Positions 9,360-20,240 of a stretch of DNA of 64,000 nucleotides are shown piece by piece. Under the pieces are notes generated by a model. The model made no database searches. It was not told the origin of the DNA and worked only from the letters and a program-made list of their open reading frames with translations. How positions within the stretch are numbered: position 1 is the stretch's first letter; every line of letters begins with the position of its first letter. The translations under genes and the position numbers were made by a program. The stretch comes from Butyrivibrio sp. INlla21 (GTDB taxonomy: Bacteria; Bacillota; Clostridia; Lachnospirales; Lachnospiraceae), in assembly GCF_900116875.1 (NCBI RefSeq), contig NZ_FPCC01000011.1:1-64000 (forward strand). Reading direction: 5' to 3'.

Positions 9360-9413
9360 TGCTAAAATCATGCTATATTTTGCTATTACGCAAGATAGTA
9401 TATCATTTTAGCA
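9360..9413. promoter_or_regulatory. Imperfect inverted repeat upstream of the esterase gene
   Basis: TGCTAAAAT (9360-9368) and ATTTTAGCA (9405-9413) form an inverted pair around an AT-rich core in the 141-base gap between atpC and the esterase. It could be a regulator site for the esterase promoter or a weak transcription end for the atp operon. No clear U-tailed terminator is visible for atpC. Confidence 0.35.
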
Positions 9414-9432
9414 TTCAAAGCGATATTTTGAT

Positions 9433-9849
9433 TTATTCCTGATTATGTCCGGAGGAACCGATCCTGACAAGCGCTCTGTAGAGCTTGGCTTCCGCTCTTA
9501 CTCTGGCTTCCTTATCAAGGATCTCGTTCTCAAGCATCTCCTCTGCTTTGGCTTTGGCAGCTTTGGCACGCTCGATATCAATGTCTTCGCTCCACTCCCA
9601 AGTTGTGGGAAGAACTCTGACTTCTCCGTTCATAACAGAAAGCATTCCGCCGATACAGGCGGCTTTTCTCTCTTCGCCATCTGCTGTGACGACTTTGGCT
9701 GTGCCCATTCCGATAGCCGTACAGTAGTTGGTGTGACGAGCAAGTATCTCGACGTCACCGTCTATCGTACGTAGCAATATCTTTTGAACTTCACCTTCAT
9801 ATTCAAGGCCGTCCAGGGATACAACCTGTAAATGATAAGAAGTGGACAT
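9433..9849 (-). CDS. atpC: ATP synthase F1 epsilon subunit
   Basis: 138 residues, the normal length for epsilon. The N-terminal beta-sandwich (about 1-85: LQVVSLDGLEYEGEV, DGDVEILARHTNYCTAIG) is followed by a C-terminal helical hairpin (about 90-135, Ala/Lys/Glu rich). The subunit sits on the central stalk, couples rotation to the c-ring and inhibits ATP hydrolysis. It is the last gene of the atp operon, 11 bases behind atpD, with AAGGGGGA before its ATG. Confidence 0.95.
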   Translation of the reverse strand: MSTSYHLQVVSLDGLEYEGEVQKILLRTIDGDVEILARHTNYCTAIGMGTAKVVTADGEERKAACIGGMLSVMNGEVRVLPTTWEWSEDIDIERAKAAKAKAEEMLENEILDKEARVRAEAKLYRALVRIGSSGHNQE

Positions 9850-9860
9850 ACAGATCCCCC

Positions 9861-11270
<1,410 letters not shown>

Positions 11271-11274
11271 TTAT

Positions 11275-12135
11275 TTAAAATGATGCACCTGCAACGATCT
11301 CCGTGATCTCCTGCGTGATGCTTGCCTGACGTGCTCTGTTGTAGTACAGACTCAAGGTATCTATCATTTCTTCCGCGTTATCTGTAGCGGCTTCCATCGC
11401 CGTTCTTCTGGCAGCAAGCTCACTCGCATAAGAAATGCTGATACTGGAATACATGATTCCCGCCAGATATTCCGGAACAATAGCGTTGAACACAGTCTCA
11501 CTGTCCGGTTCATACAGTATCAGATCTTTAGCCTTGCCATCGTCTGTCTTTTCTTCCGATTTAAGATCGGAAAGAGGAAGAAGCGATGATGCGGTAGGAA
11601 CCTGAGAAAGCATCGATACAAAATCGGTGTAGCACAGATAAATATGTCCGAACTCGCCGTTTCTGTATGCGTCGCAGATAAGCTTGGCTATCTGGAAACA
11701 ATCGGAGATTGTTATCTTGGCTACCTCGGCGTATTCTTCCGTGAATAGAGACACTTTTCTGTGCTTGAAATATTCAACGGATTTCTTACCGATGGGAAGG
11801 ACGGTGTATTCACCTCTGTCCTTGGTCTCCGACTCCATGAACTTAAATAAGTTGGAGTTGTAGCCGCCCGCAAGTCCTCTGTCACCCGCAATTACAACGT
11901 ACAGCCATTTATCGCTCTTACCGCTCTGGGTATACGGTGATCTGAAATCAGTATTACCGTTTGCGATGTCTGTAAGTGTTGCAAGTGTGGTCTCAAGATA
12001 AGGTTTGGATAGATCCGCCTTTTCTTTTGCCTTGCGGAGCTTTGATGCAGCGACGAGCTGCATCGCCTTGGTTATCTGCATAGTGCTTTGAACGCTCTTG
12101 ATTCGGAGTTTAACAGCTTTCATACTTCCGGCCAT
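11275..12135 (-). CDS. atpG: ATP synthase F1 gamma subunit
   Basis: 286 residues. The conserved N-terminal coiled-coil strand begins KLRIKSVQSTMQITKAMQLVAASKLRKAK. The central Rossmann-like part has VIAGDRGLAGGYNSNLFK. The C-terminal strand ends with ARQASITQEITEIVAGA. Gamma is the rotating shaft within the alpha3beta3 ring. It starts 14 bases behind atpA, after AGGAGGAT. Confidence 0.97.
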   Translation of the reverse strand: MAGSMKAVKLRIKSVQSTMQITKAMQLVAASKLRKAKEKADLSKPYLETTLATLTDIANGNTDFRSPYTQSGKSDKWLYVVIAGDRGLAGGYNSNLFKFMESETKDRGEYTVLPIGKKSVEYFKHRKVSLFTEEYAEVAKITISDCFQIAKLICDAYRNGEFGHIYLCYTDFVSMLSQVPTASSLLPLSDLKSEEKTDDGKAKDLILYEPDSETVFNAIVPEYLAGIMYSSISISYASELAARRTAMEAATDNAEEMIDTLSLYYNRARQASITQEITEIVAGASF

Positions 12136-12149
12136 TTTTTATCCTCCTA

Positions 12150-13682
12150 TTAATTCGCACTCGCTTTTTTCTTTAAGAAGTTGTCTGTGTATGCGTTCAA
12201 TGCGTCTTTTAACTTTTTCTCTGTTTCTTCCTCGAGCTTACCTGTCTCGCGAATGTCGCGCATAGCTGCGATTCCGGAAGGATCGTTGTCAAGGAATTCG
12301 TAAAGGCCTTCCTCGTACTCTGCAACGTCCGTTGCCTCAACCTTTATAAGGATGTTGTTTACAACGGCGTAGAGGATAGCAACCTGTTTCTCAACGGGAA
12401 CGGGTTTGTTCTTGTCCTGCTTGAGCACCTCAACGATACGCTCACCTTGTGCAAGACGCGCCTTGGTGTCTTCGTCAAGGTCGGAACCGAACTGAGCAAA
12501 GCTCTGAAGTTCTCGATACTGTGAATATACGAGTTTAAGTGTACCCGCAACCTTCTTCATTGCCTTGATCTGAGCGTTACCACCAACTCGGGATACCGAG
12601 ATACCGGGGTTAACGGCCGGCATGATTCCCGAGTGGAAGAGCTCTGTCTCAAGGAATATCTGTCCATCTGTGATAGAGATAACGTTGGTCGGGATGTACG
12701 CCGAAACGTCGCCCGCCTGTGTCTCGATGATGGGAAGTGCGGTAAGTGATCCTCCTCCGTTCTCATCGGAAAGCTTGGCAGCTCTCTCAAGAAGTCTTGA
12801 GTGGAGGTAGAAAACGTCTCCGGGATAAGCCTCACGTCCGGGGGGTCTTCTGATCAAAAGTGAAAGTGCACGGTATGCTACGGCGTGCTTGGAAAGATCG
12901 TCGTAGATGCAAAGCACGTGCTTACCTTTATTCATAAAATACTCACCCATTGCACAACCTGTGTAAGGTGAAATGTACTGCAGCGGGCTGGGCTCAGAAG
13001 CTGTAGCGGCAACTACGATTGTGTAGTCCATTGCGCCGCCCTTCTTAAGGTCCTCAACCAGCGCCGTTACTGTCGAACGTTTCTGTCCGATGGCAACATA
13101 AATACAGATAACATCCTTGCCCTTCTGGTTAAGGATAGTATCTATAGCTATTGTTGTTTTACCTGTCTGTCTGTCACCGATGATAAGCTCACGCTGACCT
13201 CTTCCGATGGGAATCATTGAATCGATAGCCTTGATACCTGTCTGAAGAGGCTCTTTAACGGGCTGTCTTGCAATGATACCGGGAGCGGGTGACTCCACAG
13301 GTCTGTATTCCGATGATTCGATCGGGCCTGCACCGTCGATAGGCTGTCCGATAGCATTAACGACACGTCCGATCATCTTCTCACCTACAGGAACAGATAC
13401 GACTCTTCCTGTACGCTTAACGGTCTGTCCTTCGCTGATTCCTACATCTTCTCCGAACAAAACCGCAGATACTACTGTTTCTTCGAGGTTCTGGGCCATT
13501 CCGAATGTACCGTTTTCAAACTCCAAAAGCTCTCCGGACATACAGTTCAAAAGGCCGCTGACTCTGGCAATACCGTCACCGACTGTGAGAACCGTTCCGG
13601 TCTCGTTCTGGATTATTGCGTTCTGATAATTCTTTATCTGGCTTCGAATGACCTCGGATATTTTTTCTGGTTTCAGTTCCAT
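12150..13682 (-). CDS. atpA: ATP synthase F1 alpha subunit
   Basis: 510 residues. The Walker A motif is GDRQTGKT in [42 protein letters not shown] and the arginine-finger region [11 protein letters not shown] follow. Alpha carries the non-catalytic nucleotide sites and the arginine finger. A ribosome binding site, GGAGG, precedes the ATG; the gene lies 25 bases behind atpH. Confidence 0.98.
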   Translation of the reverse strand: MELKPEKISEVIRSQIKNYQNAIIQNETGTVLTVGDGIARVSGLLNCMSGELLEFENGTFGMAQNLEETVVSAVLFGEDVGISEGQTVKRTGRVVSVPVGEKMIGRVVNAIGQPIDGAGPIESSEYRPVESPAPGIIARQPVKEPLQTGIKAIDSMIPIGRGQRELIIGDRQTGKTTIAIDTILNQKGKDVICIYVAIGQKRSTVTALVEDLKKGGAMDYTIVVAATASEPSPLQYISPYTGCAMGEYFMNKGKHVLCIYDDLSKHAVAYRALSLLIRRPPGREAYPGDVFYLHSRLLERAAKLSDENGGGSLTALPIIETQAGDVSAYIPTNVISITDGQIFLETELFHSGIMPAVNPGISVSRVGGNAQIKAMKKVAGTLKLVYSQYRELQSFAQFGSDLDEDTKARLAQGERIVEVLKQDKNKPVPVEKQVAILYAVVNNILIKVEATDVAEYEEGLYEFLDNDPSGIAAMRDIRETGKLEEETEKKLKDALNAYTDNFLKKKASAN

Positions 13683-13707
13683 ATTATCCTCCGACGTTTA
13701 TTTTTCT

Positions 13708-14247
13708 TTATATAACTGTCTCGTCGACACGTCTCTGTATCTCGGATAACCTGCCTTTGACCGTTCCGTCAAAGAGCTGTCCTTCAAGATCGACGCGGAC
13801 TCCTCCAAGAACTCCGGGGTCAACCTTCTGTGAAAGAAGTACTTTCTTGCCGCTTATCTTCTCGAGCTTTGCTTTAAGCTGCTCAAGCTGCGCGTCTCCC
13901 AGCGCTACTGCTGTGGTAACAAGGGCATCTGCGATACCGTGTTCCTCATTGTAGCTCCTTCTGAATCTCTTCTGACAAGCAGAAAACTCACGCAAAAGAT
14001 CTTTTTCTATAAGGATCTTGATGAAGTTAAGAAGGTATTCCTGACATCCGTCTTTAAAAGCTTCATCAACAAGCTGCAATCTTTCTTTCTTGGGAACGGA
14101 AGGTTCCGAGAGGAGAGTGATATAATCGGGATTTTCTTTGAAAAGATCCCTTATGATCTCCATTTCTCCCAGTATTTCATCCGTAAGGTTCTCTTCGGCT
14201 GCCAGATCATACAGGCTCTGCCCATAAAGATCTCCAGCTTTACTCAT
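13708..14247 (-). CDS. atpH: ATP synthase F1 delta subunit
   Basis: 179 residues. An N-terminal six-helix domain (about 1-105) is followed by the conserved C-terminal stretch with KVDPGVLGGVRVDLEGQLFDGTVKGRL. Delta joins the peripheral stalk (b subunits) to the top of F1. It lies between atpF and atpA with AGAGGT before the ATG. Confidence 0.95.
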   Translation of the reverse strand: MSKAGDLYGQSLYDLAAEENLTDEILGEMEIIRDLFKENPDYITLLSEPSVPKKERLQLVDEAFKDGCQEYLLNFIKILIEKDLLREFSACQKRFRRSYNEEHGIADALVTTAVALGDAQLEQLKAKLEKISGKKVLLSQKVDPGVLGGVRVDLEGQLFDGTVKGRLSEIQRRVDETVI

Positions 14248-14266
14248 GATTACCTCTTTTCTTTGA

Positions 14267-14803
14267 TTAAGCTCCCACCTTGCTTATGAAGTCATCGATA
14301 AGCTTCTTGTGGTCTGCCTCATTGATCTCTTTTTCTACAACCTTACCTGCAATATCCATTGCAAGTCCGCCGATTTCATCTTTGGCCTCGTTGATAGCCT
14401 TCTTCTTCTCCTGCTCAATATCCGCAGCAGCTCTGGCTTTGATATCCGAAGCTTCCTGCTGAGCCTCTTTTACCATGGCATCTGCCTTGCTCTGTGCTTC
14501 CTTCTGTGCTTCGGAAACTATCTGAGCCGCCTCGGCATGTGCGTTGGTCAAGCTGCTCTCGTATTGGTCTTTCAGAGAATCGGCTTCTTCTTTGGCCTCT
14601 CTTGCTTCCCTGATCTCTTTATCCGCAAGCTCTTTTCTCTTCTCAAGTATGTTATTGATAGGTTTGAAAAGAAATCTCTTGATCAGATACATCTGAATGA
14701 AAAGATTTATTATCTGTGCTATAAAGGTCCAGGGAACCAGTGTTACCAGTTCCTGCGTATTCTTAGCTTCCGCAGTGAACATCATAAGCGCCTGTAATTG
14801 CAT
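14267..14803 (-). CDS. atpF: ATP synthase Fo b subunit
   Basis: 178 residues. A single N-terminal membrane helix (about 23-45, TFIAQIINLFIQMYLIKRFL) is followed by a long Ala/Glu/Lys-rich helix (about 50-165) that forms the peripheral-stalk coiled coil. KPINNILEKRKELADKEI is the typical membrane-proximal segment. GAGGAG precedes the ATG. There is one atpF gene, as expected for a b homodimer. Confidence 0.95.
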   Translation of the reverse strand: MQLQALMMFTAEAKNTQELVTLVPWTFIAQIINLFIQMYLIKRFLFKPINNILEKRKELADKEIREAREAKEEADSLKDQYESSLTNAHAEAAQIVSEAQKEAQSKADAMVKEAQQEASDIKARAAADIEQEKKKAINEAKDEIGGLAMDIAGKVVEKEINEADHKKLIDDFISKVGA

Positions 14804-14838
14804 ATATGTTCTCCTCTATATCGAATACGAATCCTTTA

Positions 14839-15168
<330 letters not shown>

Positions 15169-15178
15169 TTATTTGTTT

Positions 15179-15949
15179 TTAGCCTTCTTCCGCTGCATTG
15201 GCGATATACATTACCGTCAACATACAGAAGATGAATGCCTGCATGCATCCTGAGAACCAATCAAAGTACACGCCCGTGATGGCCGGGACACCTACTCCCA
15301 AGATAGGGATATTGGAAAGGAATTTGCCTACAGCTCCGGGAATTAGTCCGAAGAGCGCTGCCGATGCAAGTCCCAAAGCCCAATAGATAAGGCCATCGAT
15401 AACTACGCCGGAAAGGATATTTCCGAAGTGACGGCAAGCCATGCTGACCGGTGTCGCAAGTTCGGAAAGAATATTAAAAGGTGTCATTACCGCAATAGGT
15501 GTTGTGAATCCCTTTAAATATCCGCCGACGCCGTTCGTTTTTATCTTGGTGGCTGTGATCATGATAAATACGACCACTGCCCATGCCGCTTCTGTCGAAA
15601 GATCCGCCGTTGGACTTCTTAGTCCCGTAAGGCTGATAAGATTTGACACCACACTTGTGACAAACAGTGCCGCCACAAACGGGATCAGCTTATCAAACTT
15701 GTTTCCGCCGGTGTTGTTACGAACGAAGTTGTTAGCCATCTCGACAAGCATTTCGGCGAATGCCTGTCTCTTTGATATGTTCTCAGTCCTCAGATCCCTT
15801 GTAAGGAATATGCACAGGCCTGTGATTATTGCCATTACGATCCAGCTTACAACCAGTGTCTCAGTGATGTTGATGTCTCCGAGAATGGGAATTCCCGTAT
15901 GGATCGTCGCATATATTTTGGGGCCGACAACCGAGAAATCATTACTCAT
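15179..15949 (-). CDS. atpB: ATP synthase Fo a subunit
   Basis: 256 residues with five or six membrane helices. The essential stator arginine is Arg173 in SMACRHFGNILSG, preceded by NILSELATPVS. The C-terminal helix contains FDWFSGCMQAFIFCMLTVMYI. With the c ring, the a subunit forms the ion channel. It starts just downstream of the AtpI-like gene, whose stop is 10 bases away. A good Shine-Dalgarno (GGAGG) is about 14 bases upstream, rather far, so translational coupling may help. Confidence 0.95.
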   Translation of the reverse strand: MSNDFSVVGPKIYATIHTGIPILGDINITETLVVSWIVMAIITGLCIFLTRDLRTENISKRQAFAEMLVEMANNFVRNNTGGNKFDKLIPFVAALFVTSVVSNLISLTGLRSPTADLSTEAAWAVVVFIMITATKIKTNGVGGYLKGFTTPIAVMTPFNILSELATPVSMACRHFGNILSGVVIDGLIYWALGLASAALFGLIPGAVGKFLSNIPILGVGVPAITGVYFDWFSGCMQAFIFCMLTVMYIANAAEEG

Positions 15950-15959
15950 ATCTTCGTCT

Positions 15960-16370
15960 TCAACCTCCTTTCCCCGCAGATAATAAACCGCGTAGTTTTA
16001 TCATCAAGCTAGGAATGAAAAGGGGAAGTATCCCCGATACCGGATTGATGACCGGTATCACAATTGCAAGAATGATCCACAGAAACTGAAGCAGTGTCCT
16101 ATATCTGTAGCTCACTCCCATTGTGCTCCTAGCCTTCGCATCGTCAGTAATTGATGCCACCTTTTGCACGGTTACCGCCATCCAAAAGAAATTTCCGACA
16201 GCAACGGCAAAACCGCCGATCGCTCCAAGGATAACTTTTATATCAAATGGTGCCCAATCGGGTATAACCATGTGCAAAACGAAAAACACAACGATCATGA
16301 TGAGAATACCTACAGCCGTCCATGCCGCAACTATCCCCGTCTCTTTTTTAACTGCAGACTGTAACTTCAT
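15960..16370 (-). CDS. ATP synthase subunit I (AtpI-like)
   Basis: 136 residues with four predicted membrane helices (about 13-34, 41-66, 95-110, 113-128). It lies directly upstream of atpB, where the poorly conserved AtpI assembly factor is normally encoded. AtpI family members assist c-ring assembly or Mg2+ handling. The assignment rests on position, length and topology more than on motif identity. GGGGAGA precedes the ATG. Confidence 0.75.
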   Translation of the reverse strand: MKLQSAVKKETGIVAAWTAVGILIMIVVFFVLHMVIPDWAPFDIKVILGAIGGFAVAVGNFFWMAVTVQKVASITDDAKARSTMGVSYRYRTLLQFLWIILAIVIPVINPVSGILPLFIPSLMIKLRGLLSAGKGG

Positions 16371-16407
16371 GCCTGATTCTCCCCTGTCTTTAGTCTTAGT
16401 TCAAAAC

Positions 16408-16683
16408 TCAAATATGTTTATTAAACGATATTTCGTTTTTGTTTCTTGATTTCTTTTTAGATTCTTTGTTAAGAACTGCCAGATATACCTTATAGGCAGT
16501 CGTCATAGAACCTCCAAGCCCCAATATAAATCCCGGTATATAAACCCACGCTCCCACTGATAGCTTGGAGCATAATAGATAACACGCAAACAGACACATA
16601 AGAAGCGGCATTATCAGGGATAATCCCAATTGCCCGATCATAGCTAATTGACCAAATATTTCAGACATTCGCTTCATTTGCAT
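16408..16683 (-). CDS. AtpZ-like small membrane protein of the atp operon
   Basis: 91 residues with two membrane helices separated by a short turn (about 12-36 and 42-68), then a basic tail (KESKKKSRNKNE). This is the AtpZ/F0F1-ATPase accessory pattern seen at the head of many Firmicutes atp operons. AtpZ and AtpI form a cation-transporting assembly factor in Bacillus. The start is uncertain: AAAGGAG lies 16 bases before the first ATG at 16683, and later ATGs (MKRMSE, MSEIFG) are possible. Confidence 0.7.
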   Translation of the reverse strand: MQMKRMSEIFGQLAMIGQLGLSLIMPLLMCLFACYLLCSKLSVGAWVYIPGFILGLGGSMTTAYKVYLAVLNKESKKKSRNKNEISFNKHI

Positions 16684-16810
16684 CTAAATTCTGTCTACGC
16701 TCCTTTTTTAGTAAAATTCGATACAATCCTACCTTATATCTTAACTTATTTACGCGCATTTCTCAATAAAACGAATCGTTATCGCAATTTTTACTCACTT
16801 GATACAAAAA

Positions 16811-16852
16811 AGTCGGATACCGCGTAAATACTGGATTTCGCGACATCCGACT
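16811..16852 (-). terminator. Intrinsic terminator of aspS
   Basis: AGTCGGAT (16811-16818) pairs with ATCCGACT (16845-16852), with an inner CGCG/CGCG stem. On the minus strand the stem is followed by TTTTTTG. It lies 94 bases below the aspS stop. The remaining 128 bases up to the atp operon start hold the atp promoter region, in which no strong hexamers are evident. Confidence 0.85.
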
Positions 16853-16945
16853 TCTGTGTTTATATATATTTTACAAAATTTTACCGTTATATTTCGTATA
16901 AATCGCCATACCTAGCGGGCTAAAGCCATGTAGTACGACTTGTTC

Positions 16946-18760
16946 TCAGTCTTCCTGAGGCTCTTCTACGGCAGTAGTCTTGATATGAAGCTCCTCAAGC
17001 TGCTTGTCTGTAACGAATCCGGGAGCACCCATCATAACGTCCTGAGCGTTCTTGTTCATAGGGAAAGGAATGATCTCTCTGATAGAGTCCTCTCCTGCAA
17101 GGAGCATAACCATACGGTCTACACCGGGAGCGATTCCTGCGTGCGGAGGTGCTCCGTAGCAGAACGCATTGTACATAGCGGGGAACTTGGCCTTAACGTC
17201 ATCTTCGCCAAGTCTTACCATCTCAAATGCCTTGATCATGATCTCGGGATCGTGGTTACGAACGGCACCTGATGAAAGCTCTACGCCGTTACATACAAGG
17301 TCGTACTGATCCGCTGTAATTGAAAGAGGATCGATCTCGCCTCTCTCAGCCTTGAGAAGTGTCTCAAGACCGCCGCTGGGCATTGAGAAAGGATTGTGGC
17401 AGAACTCAAGCTCGCCTGATTCCTCGCCAATCTCGTACATAGGGAAATCAACGATCCAGCAGAATGTGTACTGCTCTTTATCCATATGTCCGGGAACAGC
17501 AGCGCCAAAGGTCTTAACGATAACACCTGCAGTCTTCTGTGCAGCGCCGAGCTTGCCGCTTGAAAGAACAACAAGGTCGCCAGCCTTAAGATTAAGTGCT
17601 GAAACAACTGCGTCCTTGATAGGAGCAACAAACTTGGAGATACCGCCTACAAGCTCGTTGTTCTCATCTATTCTGAACCAATAAGCCTTGTTTCCTGACT
17701 GAACCTCAACATCGCTTATTGTCTTATCGATAAACTTTCTGCTCTCTTTGAAATCAGATATAACTACAGCCTTGATCCTTACATCTGTAGCGCTTCCGTC
17801 CTCTGCGGTCTTGGCAAAAGGTCCGAAGCCACAGTCTGCAAGCTGCTCTGTAACATCCTGTACTGTGAGGTCGATTCTGAGATCGGGCTTATCCGTTCCG
17901 TACTTCTCCATTGCCTCGAGGTAAGGAATACGCATGAAAGGTGCACCTGAAGCGCGGTCATAGTTACCGTACTTAGCAAAAATGGGAGGAAGTACATCCT
18001 CGATAACTGCAAATACATCTTCCTGAGAAGCAAATGCCATCTCCATGTCAAGCTGATAGAACTCTCCGGGGCTTCTGTCGCCTCTTGCGTCCTCATCACG
18101 GAAACAAGGTGCAATCTGGAAGTAGCGGTCAAAGCCTGCTGTCATGAGAAGCTGCTTGAACTGCTGAGGTGCCTGAGGAAGTGCATAGAACTTGCCGGGA
18201 TGCTTTCTCGCAGGAACAAGGTAGTCTCTTGCGCCCTCGGGTGAAGATGCTGTAAGTATGGGAGTTGTGATTTCCAAGAAACCATGCTCCGTCATTGACT
18301 GACGAAGAGCTGCAATTACGTTACATCTAAGGATGATGTTCTTTTTAACCTCGGGATTACGAAGGTCAAGGTATCTGTACTTAAGACGAGCAGTCTCATC
18401 AGCCTCTCTTGAGTGATTGATCTCAAAAGGAAGCTCATTGTATCTGCAACGACCGAGAATCTCGATAGACTCGGGAACGACCTCGATGTCTCCGGTTTCC
18501 TGCTTGGGGTTCTTAGAGCTACGCTCTCTTACTACACCCTTAACGGAAATTGTAGACTCTTTGTTGATAGCCTTGGCTGTCTTAACCATCTCCTCAGTCT
18601 CAAGAACGATCTGTGTTGTGCCGTAGAAATCACGAAGTACGACGAATCCGAGTCCGCTTCCTACTTCTCTCATATTCTCAAGCCATCCGACAAGCGTAAC
18701 GCTCTTGCCGGCATCGCCGATACGAAGCTCACCACAGTTATGTGTACGTGATTGCATCAT
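16946..18760 (-). CDS. aspS: Aspartate--tRNA ligase
   Basis: 604 residues, the bacterial class IIb type. An N-terminal OB-fold anticodon-binding domain (about 1-110, VGWLENMREVGSGLGFVVLRDFYG) precedes class II motif 1 and motif 2 (FRDEDARGDRSPGEFYQLDMEM). The GAD insertion domain (about 290-420) and motif 3 (GIAPGVDRMVMLLAGEDSIREIIPFP) follow. The enzyme charges tRNA-Asp in the cytoplasm. The first two codons are both ATG, preceded by GGAGT. The 134-base leader holds the terminator of the upstream gene and no T-box that I can recognise. Confidence 0.97.
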   Translation of the reverse strand: MMQSRTHNCGELRIGDAGKSVTLVGWLENMREVGSGLGFVVLRDFYGTTQIVLETEEMVKTAKAINKESTISVKGVVRERSSKNPKQETGDIEVVPESIEILGRCRYNELPFEINHSREADETARLKYRYLDLRNPEVKKNIILRCNVIAALRQSMTEHGFLEITTPILTASSPEGARDYLVPARKHPGKFYALPQAPQQFKQLLMTAGFDRYFQIAPCFRDEDARGDRSPGEFYQLDMEMAFASQEDVFAVIEDVLPPIFAKYGNYDRASGAPFMRIPYLEAMEKYGTDKPDLRIDLTVQDVTEQLADCGFGPFAKTAEDGSATDVRIKAVVISDFKESRKFIDKTISDVEVQSGNKAYWFRIDENNELVGGISKFVAPIKDAVVSALNLKAGDLVVLSSGKLGAAQKTAGVIVKTFGAAVPGHMDKEQYTFCWIVDFPMYEIGEESGELEFCHNPFSMPSGGLETLLKAERGEIDPLSITADQYDLVCNGVELSSGAVRNHDPEIMIKAFEMVRLGEDDVKAKFPAMYNAFCYGAPPHAGIAPGVDRMVMLLAGEDSIREIIPFPMNKNAQDVMMGAPGFVTDKQLEELHIKTTAVEEPQED

Positions 18761-18811
18761 GTGTATTACTCCATTTCTGATTAAAAATATTGATGTTTTC
18801 GCAATTTAAAA

Positions 18812-18846
18812 TGCGCGGTATCGGAAAAAATCCAATACCACGCACA
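18812..18846 (-). terminator. Intrinsic terminator between the KPVIYLYPE gene and aspS
   Basis: On the minus strand GTGCGTGGTATTGG pairs with CCGATACCGCGCAT around a T-rich loop, followed by TTTTAAATT. It separates the gene at 18895 from aspS. Confidence 0.7.
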
Positions 18847-18894
18847 ACATTTTAGAACATCATTGCATTAGTTGCAAGTGTATTTACCTTATTA

Positions 18895-19560
18895 TTATTT
18901 AACCTTGTTGCCGCCCCATTCCACAACGGTGAATCCGTCTCTGCTGCCCTCTTGTATGGACTGAGGATTGATCTTTACATATTTATCGGAAGGATACCAC
19001 GCCATGAATACACGGATAAGATTATCGGGCTGAGGAGAAATGCTAAGCTTTGCTCCCTTCTTGTATGTATCGCCCTGGAAACTGATAACGTTATATTCAT
19101 TGCCTTCCATTCTGGGAAGCCAGAACTCAATGAACTCAGCGGTCTCAGCATCATTAAGTCCCATCTCGTGAAGCTTGTCATTAAGGAAGCTCTCGGTATC
19201 AGATCCCTTAACACAGAAGCCTGAGAAGAAATCATACTCGTAATTGGGATCTCCTTCCCAGAAAAGATAATCGTATGTCTGTCCGTCATAAGTGATCGTA
19301 CCGTCCTTGTCGGCAACCACTTCCCACTTATTCTCAGAACTAAACTCAGGAATAAGTTCATTGAGATTACCGTCATAGTTAAGACTTACCTCTACCTCTG
19401 TTCCGTCTTCTTCGGGATATAAGTAAATTACAGGCTTAAGGTCAAGTCCCGGCTCTTCATACTTCGTATCCGGACATTTCTTTCTGGCGCAAAAAGCAAA
19501 TCCTACGCAGCATAGCATAAGACAAGCAGCCAGAAAAGCTATTATATACTTTGTTCTCAT
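18895..19560 (-). CDS. Exported or membrane-anchored protein of the KPVIYLYPE family, unknown function
   Basis: 221 residues. A hydrophobic N-terminus (about 5-23, IIAFLAACLMLCCVGFAFC) acts as a signal or anchor, and Cys24/Cys29 surround its end. The globular part begins with the diagnostic KPVIYLYPEEDGTEV, then NYDGNLNELIPEF, WEVVADKDGTITYDG and YLFWEGDPN. I recognise this as a conserved extracytoplasmic domain widespread in Firmicutes whose function is not established. GGAGGTGG precedes the ATG. It is followed by its own terminator, so it is probably monocistronic. Confidence 0.7.
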   Translation of the reverse strand: MRTKYIIAFLAACLMLCCVGFAFCARKKCPDTKYEEPGLDLKPVIYLYPEEDGTEVEVSLNYDGNLNELIPEFSSENKWEVVADKDGTITYDGQTYDYLFWEGDPNYEYDFFSGFCVKGSDTESFLNDKLHEMGLNDAETAEFIEFWLPRMEGNEYNVISFQGDTYKKGAKLSISPQPDNLIRVFMAWYPSDKYVKINPQSIQEGSRDGFTVVEWGGNKVK

Positions 19561-19685
19561 AAGCCCACCTCCACAATACTCTCATAAATAGGGAAATTCC
19601 CACAACATAATTATATACTTATTATCGTCAAAAAGATAGATATTCATGAGTGAATTGCAAGATTTTTTATTAATTTTGCCCGAAT

Positions 19686-20105
19686 TTATCTGAATTCTTT
19701 GGAGTAGTAAGGGATTATTATGTCTTCTCCCGCAGTAACCATGCCGCCTTCCTCGATATGATTGATACTGCAGACTTCGGCGATATAGTCATCTATACTG
19801 TCATAATTCTCATATGAGATGTTGGCAGACGCTATACTCCAAAGCGAATCACCGGCAGTAACAGAGATTTGCTTATAGTATTTGTAGAGAATATCACTAT
19901 TATCCACCTTGGCATTAAGTGTTATCGTCATGGCAAAAAAGATTATCGCAAATACCACAAGCGCCGCGATAAGTCCCAGCGCAAGGCGCTGTCTTCTTAC
20001 TATCTTCTGTCTTCTTAACTTGTTCTTATAAATCCTAAGCTCACTCTTTGATAAAAATCTCTGATCGTTATATAAGCTAGCCGCAGTCATAAGTGCCCTT
20101 GTCAT
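19686..20105 (-). CDS. Single-pass membrane protein with a LysM-like extracellular domain
   Basis: 139 residues. A basic cytoplasmic N-terminus (KNKLRRQKIVRRQR) precedes a membrane helix (about 41-62) and an outside domain with VTAGDSLWSIASANIS and a terminal EDIIIPYYSKEF, which matches a single LysM peptidoglycan-binding repeat. The size and order resemble YneA-type division-suppressing proteins, but no lexA neighbour is present, so that role is only a possibility. TGGAGGTG precedes the ATG. Confidence 0.65.
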   Translation of the reverse strand: MTRALMTAASLYNDQRFLSKSELRIYKNKLRRQKIVRRQRLALGLIAALVVFAIIFFAMTITLNAKVDNSDILYKYYKQISVTAGDSLWSIASANISYENYDSIDDYIAEVCSINHIEEGGMVTAGEDIIIPYYSKEFR

Positions 20106-20158
20106 ATCACACCTCCAAAATACTTCCCTCTACACGAGCTCTTTCTCCCCAATGAAAA

Positions 20159-20202
20159 AAGCTTGTGCTGTCGGGTAGTTATCTACCTTACAACACAAGC
20201 TT
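20159..20202 (-). terminator. Intrinsic terminator of the MerR gene
   Basis: AAGCTTGTG (20159-20167) pairs with CACAAGCTT (20194-20202), with an inner GGTAG/CTACC stem. On the minus strand the stem ends in TTTTTTC, 38 bases below the MerR stop. Confidence 0.85.
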
Positions 20203-20240
20203 ATAATTTTAGGTGGGTCATAAAAAGGACAGCTTATCGT

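Noticed and set aside
18761-18894. T-box leader for aspS
   Set aside because: The region is only 134 bases, is mostly the terminator of the upstream gene, and shows no T-box sequence or specifier hairpin.
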